A stretch of 64,000 nucleotides of DNA from CAYJSJ01 sp964373065 (GTDB lineage: Bacteria > Patescibacteriota > Gracilibacteria > Peribacterales > Peribacteraceae). This document shows positions 24,990 through 33,323 of this stretch, one piece after another. Under the pieces are notes generated by a model. The model searched no databases. It was not told the origin of the DNA and saw nothing but the letters and a program-made list of their open reading frames with translations. Location of the stretch: the NCBI GenBank assembly GCA_964373065.1, contig CAYJSJ010000001.1, forward strand, positions 1 to 64,000, in the 5' to 3' direction. How positions within the stretch are numbered: the stretch's first letter is position 1; every line of letters starts with the position of its first letter. Position numbers and translations under genes: made by a program.

Positions 24990-26519
24990 TCAATGCCGAA
25001 ACCCTCGGACGCCAGTCAAAATCATAGGGATCTTAAGGTCATTGGCCTTCGCGATCACTTCCTCGTCGCGGATGCTTCCGCCCGGCTGGATGATGGCGGT
25101 AATGCCGTACTTTGCCGATTCTTCAACAGAATCGCTAAACGGGAAGAACGCATCACTTGCCATCACAGCTCCCTCTGCACGGCTGCCCGCGCGTTTCGCC
25201 GCTATCCACACCGCATCGATGCGGCTGGTTTGCCCACAGCCGATCCCCACCGTGATCTTATCCTTCGCAAAGACGATCGCATTACTCTTGCAGTGCTTGG
25301 CGACCTTCCATGCAAAGAGCAGATCATCGACTTGCCGGTCAGTCGGGAGCTCCGTCGTTACGCAACGCACATCGTTTTTCGTGAGCACTTTATCGTCATT
25401 GTTCTGTACAAGCATGCCGCCGAGAGCAGTGCGGTAGCTGCTGGCTGCTGGTTGCTGGCTGCTGGTTGCAAGAGATTCTAATGCGCGGATTTTTGGCTTC
25501 TGCTTCAGTAATTTCCGTGCAGCATCATCGAAACTCGGAGCGATGATCACCTCCGTGAAAATCTTCTGCTCGATGATTTTTTGAATGATCGTTTCCGTGC
25601 AGGGGCGGTTGAGCGCCACGATCACGCCGAAAGCAGAGAGCTTGTCGGTGTCGTAACTTCGCTGAAACGCTTCATCGATGTCATCATGCGAAGCGACGCC
25701 CGAAGGGTTTGCATGCTTAATGCAAGCAGCCGTCGGCTCGGAAAACTCGCACACAAGATTCCACGCCGCATCGGCATCGAGAATATTTAGGTAGCTGAGA
25801 GGCTTTTCTTGCTGCAGTACTTTCCATTTCCCTATTTCCCCACTCTTCATTCCTGATGCATACTTCTCATAAAACTTTCCCCATTGGTGCGGGTTTTCTC
25901 CGTAGCGCAGTGCAGTACCTTGCGTCAGCATCACTCCAGTATTTTTCCCTTCACTGAGCCATGCAGTAATCGCCGCGTCGTAGGCTGCGGTACGCAGGAA
26001 CACTTTCGCCGCGAGTTCTTTTCGTAGTTGCAGGGCAGTATCCCCGCTCTGGGTTATTTCGATAATCACGCGATCATAATCTGCAGGGTCGCAGACCGCC
26101 GTCACGTATGTAAAATTCTTCGCGGCACTCCGTAGCAGCGTCGGCCCGCCGATGTCGATCAGTTCAATCATCTCATCATCAATCCCTACTCCCACTCCCT
26201 CTTCAAACGGATACAAATTCACCACAACCATAGCAATCGGTTCGATGCCATTTTTCTTTGCTTCTTTCTTGTCGTTTGCATTATCTCTTCTCATGAGAAT
26301 CCCCCCCATAATCTTCGGATGCATCGTTTTTACCCGTCCGCCGAAGCATTCGGGGAAGCCCGTGATGTCTTCAATCGTCGTTACGGGGATGCCCGTGTCT
26401 GCAATTACTTTTGCCGTACCGCCCGTAGAGATGATCTCCCATCCCAGACCAGATAAACGCTTGGCGAATTCGGCAACCCCGCTCTTATTGGAAACGGAAA
26501 TGAGGGCGCGCTTTAGCAT
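24990..26519 (-). CDS. purH: Bifunctional AICAR transformylase / IMP cyclohydrolase
   Basis: PurH catalyses the last two steps of de novo purine synthesis. The 509-residue protein has the IMP cyclohydrolase domain first (MLKRALISVSNKSGVAEFAKRL, STGGTAKVI, GGRVKTMHPKIMGG). The AICAR transformylase domain follows (LRYGENPHQWGKFY, CIKHANPSGVAS, SDAFFPFSD, IQPGGSIRDEEVI). A short odd stretch (ATSSQQPAASS) comes from GCTGCTGG-type repeats at 25436-25470. The start at 26519 fits the family N-terminus; a longer frame to 26573 would cover the likely promoter. Confidence 0.96.
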   Translation of the reverse strand: MLKRALISVSNKSGVAEFAKRLSGLGWEIISTGGTAKVIADTGIPVTTIEDITGFPECFGGRVKTMHPKIMGGILMRRDNANDKKEAKKNGIEPIAMVVVNLYPFEEGVGVGIDDEMIELIDIGGPTLLRSAAKNFTYVTAVCDPADYDRVIIEITQSGDTALQLRKELAAKVFLRTAAYDAAITAWLSEGKNTGVMLTQGTALRYGENPHQWGKFYEKYASGMKSGEIGKWKVLQQEKPLSYLNILDADAAWNLVCEFSEPTAACIKHANPSGVASHDDIDEAFQRSYDTDKLSAFGVIVALNRPCTETIIQKIIEQKIFTEVIIAPSFDDAARKLLKQKPKIRALESLATSSQQPAASSYRTALGGMLVQNNDDKVLTKNDVRCVTTELPTDRQVDDLLFAWKVAKHCKSNAIVFAKDKITVGIGCGQTSRIDAVWIAAKRAGSRAEGAVMASDAFFPFSDSVEESAKYGITAIIQPGGSIRDEEVIAKANDLKIPMILTGVRGFRH

Positions 26520-26544
26520 TTCGATGCGTTTTGGAACGCTTCTG

Positions 26545-26550
26545 ATTGTA
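26545..26550 (-). promoter_or_regulatory. Extended -10 element of purH
   Basis: TTGTACAATC on the minus strand (hexamer TACAAT 26550-26545), 25 nt before the purH ATG. Confidence 0.4.
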
Positions 26551-26587
26551 CAAGAGAAGAGGATATGATCCACATAATTCCCATAGA

Positions 26588-26616
26588 TTGATCAAATAGC
26601 TCAATTCTGCTAAAAT
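26588..26616 (+). promoter_or_regulatory. Predicted promoter of the pilus operon
   Basis: TTGATC (26588-26593), a 17-bp spacer and TGCTAAAAT with hexamer 26611-26616, 13 nt before the GTG at 26630. It would drive the receiver gene and the following pilB/pilC. Confidence 0.6.
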
Positions 26617-26629
26617 AAAGAGATTATTT

Positions 26630-27052
26630 GTGCCTGCTCCCATGCCGCCAAAAAACACAACAACTCCAAAGGCCGAAGACAAAAAACCGGCGTCAAAAAA
26701 GCCGGGAGCCAAGATTTTGGTCGTTGAGGATGAACGCCCGCTTGCGCACGCCCTGGAACTCAAATTGACGCACGAAGGATATGACGTAACCATCGCAACG
26801 GATGGGGCAGAGGCGCTCAAGATCGCAAATGCGGAAAAGTTTGTCATGATCCTCCTCGACCTGATCATGCCGAATCTCGACGGGTTCGCATTTTTGGAGC
26901 AAATGAAGAAGAAAACACCGGTGATCGTCCTCAGTAATCTTGGCCAAGACGAAGACAAGGAACGCGCGAAATCGCTCGGCGCAGTGGCGTACTTTGTAAA
27001 ATCCAATACGCCCATCACCGAGATCATCGCAAAGGTGAAATCCATCATTTAA
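26630..27052 (+). CDS. CheY-like response regulator (receiver domain only)
   Basis: The 140-residue protein has a Pro/Lys-rich N-terminal tail (about 25 residues) and one receiver domain: ILVVEDERPL (acidic pocket), phospho-acceptor Asp in ILLDLIMPNLDG, IVLSNL (Thr/Ser position) and YFVKSNTP (Lys). There is no output domain. It starts at GTG 26630 or ATG 26642. As the first gene of the pilus cluster, 25 bp before pilB, it probably tunes pilus function in the way CheY-like PilG/PilH proteins do. The sensor kinase at 37303-39579 is a candidate partner. Confidence 0.88.
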   Translation: MPAPMPPKNTTTPKAEDKKPASKKPGAKILVVEDERPLAHALELKLTHEGYDVTIATDGAEALKIANAEKFVMILLDLIMPNLDGFAFLEQMKKKTPVIVLSNLGQDEDKERAKSLGAVAYFVKSNTPITEIIAKVKSII

Positions 27053-27077
27053 TTTCTCTGTAATTCCTCTCCGGCAC

Positions 27078-28937
27078 ATGGCACTTACAGATACCGAACT
27101 CGGCGCAATCCTCATACAGCAGAGTTACCTCTCTCAAGAGGAACTGGATGCCAGCACGAAGCTCGCAAAGGGGCGCGGGATCATTTCGGTGCTCATAGAA
27201 AAAGGGTTTCTGACACAGTCTCTGTATGAGCAAGCACTTGCGGAACACTTCAAGCTTCCATTCTACGATATACAGGAGGCGCCACCTAAACCGGAGCTCA
27301 TCGGAAAACTACCGGAGGCAGTTGCGCGTTCTTACCATGCGATTGTGGTGAAGGAAGACGGGAAATCCATCACAGTGGCGACGGCCGATCCCGGAGAGCC
27401 GACGCTCGAAGAGGCTATCCGCATGAACTACGGGCAGGAGGAAGCGGTGATGCCGGAGAAGGAGTCTGGAGCGTCGAAGGTCGAAGGTCAAAAGTCGAAG
27501 GTCAAAAGTCGAAGGTCAAAAGTCGAAGGTCAAAAGTCAAAAGTCGAAGGTCAAAAGCAAAAAGCAAAAAATATTTCAGGGGGATTTTTTGGCAAGAAGA
27601 AGAAAGCTATGGAGAAGTATGCGGGGAAGATCACCTTCGTCTTCACCTCGGAGGAAAACATCGAATCGGCGTTGCGCCATTATCGCAAGCCCCTCGCAAC
27701 ACGGTTCCAGCAGATTATTGACGAGCAGCGCAAGGTCGCTCCGGAAATTTTGGAGGAGATCCTTGCCGATGCCATTTCACTCAGGGCTTCGGACATCCAC
27801 TTCGAGCCCCAGGAAGACATTGTTGTCGTACGGTTTCGCGTCGACGGCGTACTGCACGAAGCCGGACGCATACAGCGCGAATACTACGAAGGGGTGGTGA
27901 ACCGCGTAAAGATCGAGGCAAATATCCGTATCGACGAGCACTTTGCTGCCCAAGACGGTGCCATACGCCATAAGAGCGCATCGGGCCCCATGGACATACG
28001 CGTGAATATCGTGCCGATCGTCGACGGGGAGAAGATCGTCATGCGTTTGCTTGCAGCGTACGTACGGACATTGTCGCTTGGAGATCTTGGATTTTCCAGT
28101 GAGTCCCAAAGCATTCTGGAGGCGGCGGCCCATAAACCCTTCGGTATGATTTTGACCACAGGACCGACAGGTTCGGGGAAATCAACGACGCTCTCTGCGC
28201 TGCTGAAAATGCGGAACCAGCCCGACATCAATATTTCCACGATCGAAGATCCGGTTGAATATAAAATCCGCGGCATCAACCACATTCAAGTGAATACCAA
28301 AACTAACCTTACATTTGCTTCCGGTCTCCGTGCACTTGTGCGTCAGGACCCCGACATCGTGCTTGTTGGAGAAATCCGCGACGGTGAAACGGCGGATATT
28401 TCGGTCAATGCCGCGCTCACGGGGCACCTGCTCTTCTCTACCCTGCACAGCAACGATTCCGCGACGGCGGTACCGCGTCTCCTCGACATGGGTGTTGAGC
28501 CGTTCCTCCTCGCATCCACGCTTGAGGTCATCATCGGCCAGCGTCTGGTGCGGCGCATTTGTCCGGAGTGTCGCTTCAGCTACTCCATATCTGCTTCGGA
28601 TGCGCGAGGGCTCTTTGCAGGAGCTTCGGCATATTTTACCGGGAGCAAAAAAATAACGCTCTACAAAGGAAAAGGGTGTGAGGCCTGCGGGTCCACGGGG
28701 TTTCGCGGACGCATCGGTATCTATGAACTGCTCGAAGTAACACCTGCCATCGAGGAGCTCATTATCGCGCGTGCGACGAGTGCGGACATCAATCTATGTG
28801 CCGCCAAACACGGCATGAAGCTGATGTTTGATGACGGTTTTGACAAAGTGCTTTCGGGGATGACGACCATCGAAGAACTCATGCGTGTTGCAGCACCTCC
28901 TGCGATAATCCTTTCCCGCAAGAAACGTGGCTCGTAG
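27078..28937 (+). CDS. pilB: Type IV pilus extension ATPase PilB/GspE family
   Basis: The 619-residue protein has an N-terminal MshEN-type domain (LGAILIQQSYLSQEELDAS, then LPFYDIQ). The ATPase core holds Walker A GPTGSGKST near residue 362, the Asp box with STIEDPVEY, Walker B DPDIVLVGEIRDGETA, and the His box LHSNDS. A tetracysteine zinc site follows (CPECR ... CEACGSTGFRG). A linker at about residues 130-160 is built from repeats of the sense KVEGQKS, encoded by a TCGAAGGTCAAAAG tandem array (27475-27560). The ATPase powers pilin assembly at the inner membrane. Its 3' end overlaps pilC by 11 bp. Confidence 0.96.
   Translation: MALTDTELGAILIQQSYLSQEELDASTKLAKGRGIISVLIEKGFLTQSLYEQALAEHFKLPFYDIQEAPPKPELIGKLPEAVARSYHAIVVKEDGKSITVATADPGEPTLEEAIRMNYGQEEAVMPEKESGASKVEGQKSKVKSRRSKVEGQKSKVEGQKQKAKNISGGFFGKKKKAMEKYAGKITFVFTSEENIESALRHYRKPLATRFQQIIDEQRKVAPEILEEILADAISLRASDIHFEPQEDIVVVRFRVDGVLHEAGRIQREYYEGVVNRVKIEANIRIDEHFAAQDGAIRHKSASGPMDIRVNIVPIVDGEKIVMRLLAAYVRTLSLGDLGFSSESQSILEAAAHKPFGMILTTGPTGSGKSTTLSALLKMRNQPDINISTIEDPVEYKIRGINHIQVNTKTNLTFASGLRALVRQDPDIVLVGEIRDGETADISVNAALTGHLLFSTLHSNDSATAVPRLLDMGVEPFLLASTLEVIIGQRLVRRICPECRFSYSISASDARGLFAGASAYFTGSKKITLYKGKGCEACGSTGFRGRIGIYELLEVTPAIEELIIARATSADINLCAAKHGMKLMFDDGFDKVLSGMTTIEELMRVAAPPAIILSRKKRGS
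27475..27562 (+). repeat. In-frame tandem repeat in pilB
   Basis: About six copies of a 14-21 bp unit related to GTCGAAGGTCAAAA encode a Lys/Ser/Gln/Val linker between the MshEN domain and the ATPase core. The reading frame stays open through the array. Confidence 0.75.
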
Positions 28938-30228
28938 CAAAAATAAGAAACTATCGGGAAATAAAATTTCCTTGCGAAAGCAGGAAGCAACTGAAACTGC
29001 CACGAAGCAAAAGGCGATCGATGCGCCGGATCCGGGCGGCGTGTCACAGCAGGTACCCTCAGTTCCTTCTGGCACCCCCCCCAAAAAGAAATTCTTTTCA
29101 TTCTCACTCAGCAAAAAAAGTAAACCCGCTCTATCTACACCGAAGGGAAAACTCGGTCAGTTCTTTGCATCAGTCAATAACATCGGCATGGGGAAGCAAC
29201 GGATCACCCTTATTCAGAGTATGGCGGTCATGATGAATGCTGGACTTCCACTCATAGAAACGTTGCACACGCTTGAGCGCGAAATGCGGAGCCGTGCAAC
29301 GAAGAAAATCGTCCGGAGTATCGCAACAAGTGTCGAGGCCGGAGATCCGCTCTGGAAAGCTATGCAAGATCAGTATCTTTTCTCTCCGTACGAGCTGGCA
29401 CTCGTACGCATCGGCGAGGAGGCGGGCAATCTTGCGCGTAATCTCGAATACCTCTCTGCGCAGCAGGAGAAAGACCATGCGCTCAAGCAGAAAGTAAAAA
29501 TGGCCATGATCTATCCCACAATCGTACTTGTGCTCATGGGCATTATCGTCATGGGTCTCGGGCTCTTCGTGTTGCCAAACCTCATTCAGGTGCTCATCTC
29601 CATGAAAGCGGAACTTCCCATCACCACGCGCGGCGTCATCTATGTATCAAACATGTTTACGCAGTACGGCGCAATTGTTGTACCGAGTGTTATCGGAGGG
29701 TTTATCCTCCTCGTCATCCTTTCCAAATTCACCCGATTTTGCGTAGTCAGCCAGTGGGTTATCTTCCGGATACCCGGCATAGGTTCACTCATACGGCAGG
29801 CGACCATTGCAAGATTCGGCGTTATTCTCGGGGGGCTTCTGAGGGCCGGTGTGCCTCTTACCGTGGCCATTTCTTCATTGGAAAATGTCACCAATGTTGT
29901 CGTTTACAAGAAATTCTATGGGAACTTACTCTGGCACATTACGCAGGGCGACAGTTTCAGCAAGAGCTTTGCCGGCATAAAGGGAAGTACCAAACTGCTT
30001 CCGATTTCGGTGCAACAGCTCGTGGTCACCGGAGAACAGTCGGGGGCACTGAGCGAAATCCTCCTGAAAATCGCCGATATTTATGAAAAAAAGGCATCGG
30101 AAACCGCAGAAAAGCTCCCCATTATTCTTGAGCCGATGCTGCTGCTATTCATCGGTGGGCTCGTCGGCACCATTGCATTTGCGGTAATCACACCCATTTA
30201 TAACGTTGTCGGAAGCATCGGACGATGA
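28927..30228 (+). CDS. pilC: Type IV pilus inner-membrane platform protein PilC/GspF family
   Basis: The 433-residue protein starts at GTG 28927, inside the pilB 3' end. A basic, disordered N-terminal stretch (about 85 residues) precedes the two T2SSF domains. The first has LIQSMAVMMNAGLPLIETLHTLE and AMIYPTIVLVLMGIIVMGLG; the second has RFGVILGGLLRAGVPLTVAISSLE and a final TM helix EPMLLLFIGGLVGTIAFAVITPIY. PilC is the platform on which PilB turns to insert pilins. The GEEAGNLARNLEYLS and GEQSGALSEIL motifs are classical for the family. Confidence 0.95.
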   Translation: MARSKNKKLSGNKISLRKQEATETATKQKAIDAPDPGGVSQQVPSVPSGTPPKKKFFSFSLSKKSKPALSTPKGKLGQFFASVNNIGMGKQRITLIQSMAVMMNAGLPLIETLHTLEREMRSRATKKIVRSIATSVEAGDPLWKAMQDQYLFSPYELALVRIGEEAGNLARNLEYLSAQQEKDHALKQKVKMAMIYPTIVLVLMGIIVMGLGLFVLPNLIQVLISMKAELPITTRGVIYVSNMFTQYGAIVVPSVIGGFILLVILSKFTRFCVVSQWVIFRIPGIGSLIRQATIARFGVILGGLLRAGVPLTVAISSLENVTNVVVYKKFYGNLLWHITQGDSFSKSFAGIKGSTKLLPISVQQLVVTGEQSGALSEILLKIADIYEKKASETAEKLPIILEPMLLLFIGGLVGTIAFAVITPIYNVVGSIGR

Positions 30229-30323
30229 CGATTAATTTTCAACGCCAGCTTCCCATTCGACGCAATACCTTTCCCATTCCTATCATGCTACGCTCCGCAA
30301 TTGATTTCCTTCTCTACCCCATC

Positions 30324-33254
30324 ATGCGTAAAAAAGGATTTACCCTAGTGGATGTTTTACTCACATTTAGCATCATCGCCATAACCGCTGGTGTATCGGT
30401 ACCGGTGTACCAAAACTATAAAATCCGCAGCGACTTAGATCTCGCCGTCGTCCAGGTGGTTCACGGACTGAGCCGCGCGCAACTACTGTCACAGACGGGA
30501 AAAGAAGACGGCCGGTGGGGGTATCGTGTTCCCGAAGGAACCGTGTTTCTCGGGGAGAATTTTGTGGTACGCGATACGGATGAAGATGAAGTGATCGTGC
30601 TTCCGCCCGGCATCAGCGTGTTTGGGATCAAGGAGGTGGTGTTTGCACGCGTGACCGGCGTACCCTCCCCTACGGGAGACATTATTTTAGAAGCTTCCAA
30701 TGGCGAGAGGCGCACGATTACGGTCGGTCAGGACGGAACGCTTTCTGCAACAGGAATAGAGGAAGCTGATTTTGCTGACACAGGCTCCGATACGGGTGCG
30801 CAAACGGGAGGCGATACGGGAGTGGTCGGAGGTGATACGGGTTCGGCGACGGGGCGAGAAACGGGCGGGAATACCGGCGCTGAAAGCGGGGGGGGAGACA
30901 GCGGAGGGGGAGATGGTGAACCGACGTGTGAAGATCGTTTCTCGGTCACCAGCGATGGTGCCGTCGAAACGACGGGAACCGTCACCATGACCGTCAAAGC
31001 CCTTGGTGCTTCCATTACGTATGGTGCGGGTGGACCCGAAGTGCAAGTAACATCATCGGTAAGTACGGATGGCGGTACGACATGGAATAGTCTCTTTGGC
31101 GGTGCAGAGATAGATGGAGGAGAACAGCAGATAATTCCGAATATTGTCTCGGGAGAACGTGTGCTTCTGCGAGTGAATGGACGCTATGGCTGGCTGTTCA
31201 ATAAAACGTTTACCAGTAATGATGGCACGGGCCACATTCGTGTACTGAGAAACGGCGATACGCCGCCCGATGTGCAAGCGTTTGATAATCAAACGAGCCT
31301 TTCGCAGTTCTTGCAAGCAATTCTCGATGAAGAGGGGAACATCAGCATCGGAGCGTTCGACGTCATACTCCTCAGTGAACTCGGTTCCTTAAGCGGAAGC
31401 ACCGCAGATTTTCAGGATGCGGTACTCCTGCTTTCCTTTGCGCAACATGAAGGAAGTTGTGCGAAGGGAAACGATCCCAAATTGAAGATCACATTCGAGC
31501 GGCTGGAGAATACCGGCAAGGGCAATGCAAAGAAGCAATCGTTCGTCGGCCAGGCCGGATGGGCATATGGTGACGGGCAATGGATTCCCCTCCTAAGCCC
31601 AGATGGGCAGGTGGCAACCGACGCGGGACTCACCGAAACGGTGGAAGGGCTCGCAGTTGAGAGAAAAAACGGCTACGTGCGCGTGCTCCTGCACGGATCG
31701 CACGGTCAGGGAAGCAAGGAGATAGTGGATGCCCGCGTAACATTGGAAGGCGCCAAGATTACAATGCTCGCAAACGATACGGGAACGAATGCCATGGAGA
31801 ACCCCTTCGATAAAATCGTCAATGACGGATCCGGTGGTGATGAGGCGAGCGTGGCCGTCGGCAGCGGGTCTCTGCTCTTTCAAGCGCGTGTGACAACGGC
31901 CGATGACGCCGTTTCTGTACATTGGACTAAGAGCGTTTCCGGAGGAGGAACGGGAGGATCGACCGGAGGAGACGGCGGTGACGCAAGCGGGGACGACGGC
32001 GGAGCGGGCGATGGTGGAGATACCGATGAAGACGGATTTCCCGATGAAGACGATGACGGCGACGGTGATAATGATGACGGCATAGAAGAAAATGAAATTT
32101 CCGATGCCTGCGCAGCGCAATTCGCCGTAGAAAGCGGTCGTATCGTCTTGCAGGAAGGGGCAGATGTGACATTCCAGATTCTCGGTTCAGAAAGCCGCTA
32201 TGGCGGCGGAAACGGTCCGGAGATAGAAGTGCGCTTGAACGCAAGCACCAATGGTGGCTCCACATGGAGGTCGCTCTTCGGATTCCGGGATGTCGATGGC
32301 GGCGAGAATGAAACACTCGCGGATCTTCCTTCAGGATCGTCCATAGTATTGCAAGCGGAAGGTCGAAGAGGGTGGCTCTTCCGTGAAGTAGCGTCCACTG
32401 CCGACGGATCTGGACGCATGAAATTACTTTCACGTGGACAGAGCGACCCAAATACGACCATATATACAAAGCCTGCAAGTTTGAAATCTTTCGTGAGAAA
32501 CCGCATCAATAAGCGAAAAATCTCTATACAGTCCAATCAAATTCTTCTACTTGCGGAACTGCAGGAGCTTGGAAACGGCGCGGACTTCCAAGATGTTGCC
32601 GTCCTCATCACCATAGAAAAGCCTGCGAGCAAAGGCATTTGCGGAAAGGAAGAAAGTGATACGGGAGATGCGGGCAGATCAGGAAGTGCGAGCAGTGCAG
32701 GAAACTCAGGCAGTGCGGGAAGTGCGGGAAGCACGAGCAGTTCGAACGGCAGTGAGGGTACGCCGCAAGATCCGGAGATACAGATCTGTCACTTCCCTCC
32801 GGGGAACCCACGGAATCACAAAACGATTACTGTAGGAAGCTCAGCGTGGTCCGCGCATGCATCGCATGGCGATAGGCGCGGTCCTTGCGAAGGCGATGAA
32901 GACGGCGATGGCATCTTAAACTCCGAAGACCTCTGTCCGAATACGTATGTTCCCGAACCGGTACCAAGCGAGTTCATGCTCTTTAAACGCTACGCACTTA
33001 CGCAAAATAGTTTCATCTTCCGCGTCGGTCCGCGTAAGGAGATCAGCGACTTCACGTTAAAAGATACGACCGGCTGCAGCTGCGAACAGCTCATCGATGT
33101 GGCGGAAGGCGTAAAAGAATACCGTTTTGGGCAGTTCCCGCGCGTGTTGCGGCAGATGCAGAGCCTCTTCCCCTTCTATACGGAAGGAGCAAGGCGCAAC
33201 GGCTGCGGCAAAGCGGTTCTCGACATGATCAAGAAGAATATTTCCAAGGAATAG
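30324..33254 (+). CDS. Giant pseudopilin with duplicated C-terminal domain and calcium-type repeats
   Basis: The protein starts MRKKGFTLVDVLLTFSII, a class III prepilin leader (cleavage G/FTLVD) plus hydrophobic helix and a GspH-like head (about residues 1-140). It then continues to 976 residues, far beyond the usual 150-200. A Gly/Asp/Thr linker (DTGSDTGAQTGG..., about 155-205) leads to a ~165-residue domain (CEDRFSVTSDG ... ITYGAGGPEVQV ... STDGGTTWNSLFGG). A second, related copy lies at about 630-790 (CAAQFAVESG ... RYGGGNGPEIEV ... STNGGSTWRSLFGF). Between and after them are acidic Asp repeats (DEDDDGDGDNDD; DEDGDGILNSEDLCPN) like thrombospondin type 3 calcium sites. It is likely a tip or adhesive minor pilin. 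A longer start at 30225 exists but has no pilin leader sense. Confidence 0.85.
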   Translation: MRKKGFTLVDVLLTFSIIAITAGVSVPVYQNYKIRSDLDLAVVQVVHGLSRAQLLSQTGKEDGRWGYRVPEGTVFLGENFVVRDTDEDEVIVLPPGISVFGIKEVVFARVTGVPSPTGDIILEASNGERRTITVGQDGTLSATGIEEADFADTGSDTGAQTGGDTGVVGGDTGSATGRETGGNTGAESGGGDSGGGDGEPTCEDRFSVTSDGAVETTGTVTMTVKALGASITYGAGGPEVQVTSSVSTDGGTTWNSLFGGAEIDGGEQQIIPNIVSGERVLLRVNGRYGWLFNKTFTSNDGTGHIRVLRNGDTPPDVQAFDNQTSLSQFLQAILDEEGNISIGAFDVILLSELGSLSGSTADFQDAVLLLSFAQHEGSCAKGNDPKLKITFERLENTGKGNAKKQSFVGQAGWAYGDGQWIPLLSPDGQVATDAGLTETVEGLAVERKNGYVRVLLHGSHGQGSKEIVDARVTLEGAKITMLANDTGTNAMENPFDKIVNDGSGGDEASVAVGSGSLLFQARVTTADDAVSVHWTKSVSGGGTGGSTGGDGGDASGDDGGAGDGGDTDEDGFPDEDDDGDGDNDDGIEENEISDACAAQFAVESGRIVLQEGADVTFQILGSESRYGGGNGPEIEVRLNASTNGGSTWRSLFGFRDVDGGENETLADLPSGSSIVLQAEGRRGWLFREVASTADGSGRMKLLSRGQSDPNTTIYTKPASLKSFVRNRINKRKISIQSNQILLLAELQELGNGADFQDVAVLITIEKPASKGICGKEESDTGDAGRSGSASSAGNSGSAGSAGSTSSSNGSEGTPQDPEIQICHFPPGNPRNHKTITVGSSAWSAHASHGDRRGPCEGDEDGDGILNSEDLCPNTYVPEPVPSEFMLFKRYALTQNSFIFRVGPRKEISDFTLKDTTGCSCEQLIDVAEGVKEYRFGQFPRVLRQMQSLFPFYTEGARRNGCGKAVLDMIKKNISKE

Positions 33255-33267
33255 AGAGCATTCACAG

Positions 33268-33293
33268 AGGCGGCGCGGCATGCCGCGCCGCCT
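33268..33293. repeat. Perfect 26-bp GC palindrome between two pseudopilin genes
   Basis: AGGCGGCGCGGCA (33268-33280) is followed directly by its exact reverse complement (33281-33293), and the first possible ATG of the next gene begins at 33294. It could attenuate transcription or hide early starts; it has no T tail. Confidence 0.6.
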
Positions 33294-33323
33294 ATGACCG
33301 AAGTGTGCTCTACGCTACCATGC

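Noticed and set aside
30225..30323. 33-residue N-terminal extension of the giant pseudopilin
   Set aside because: Prepilin leaders are short and basic; MRKKG/FTLVD at 30324 is a perfect one, and the extension has no matching sense.
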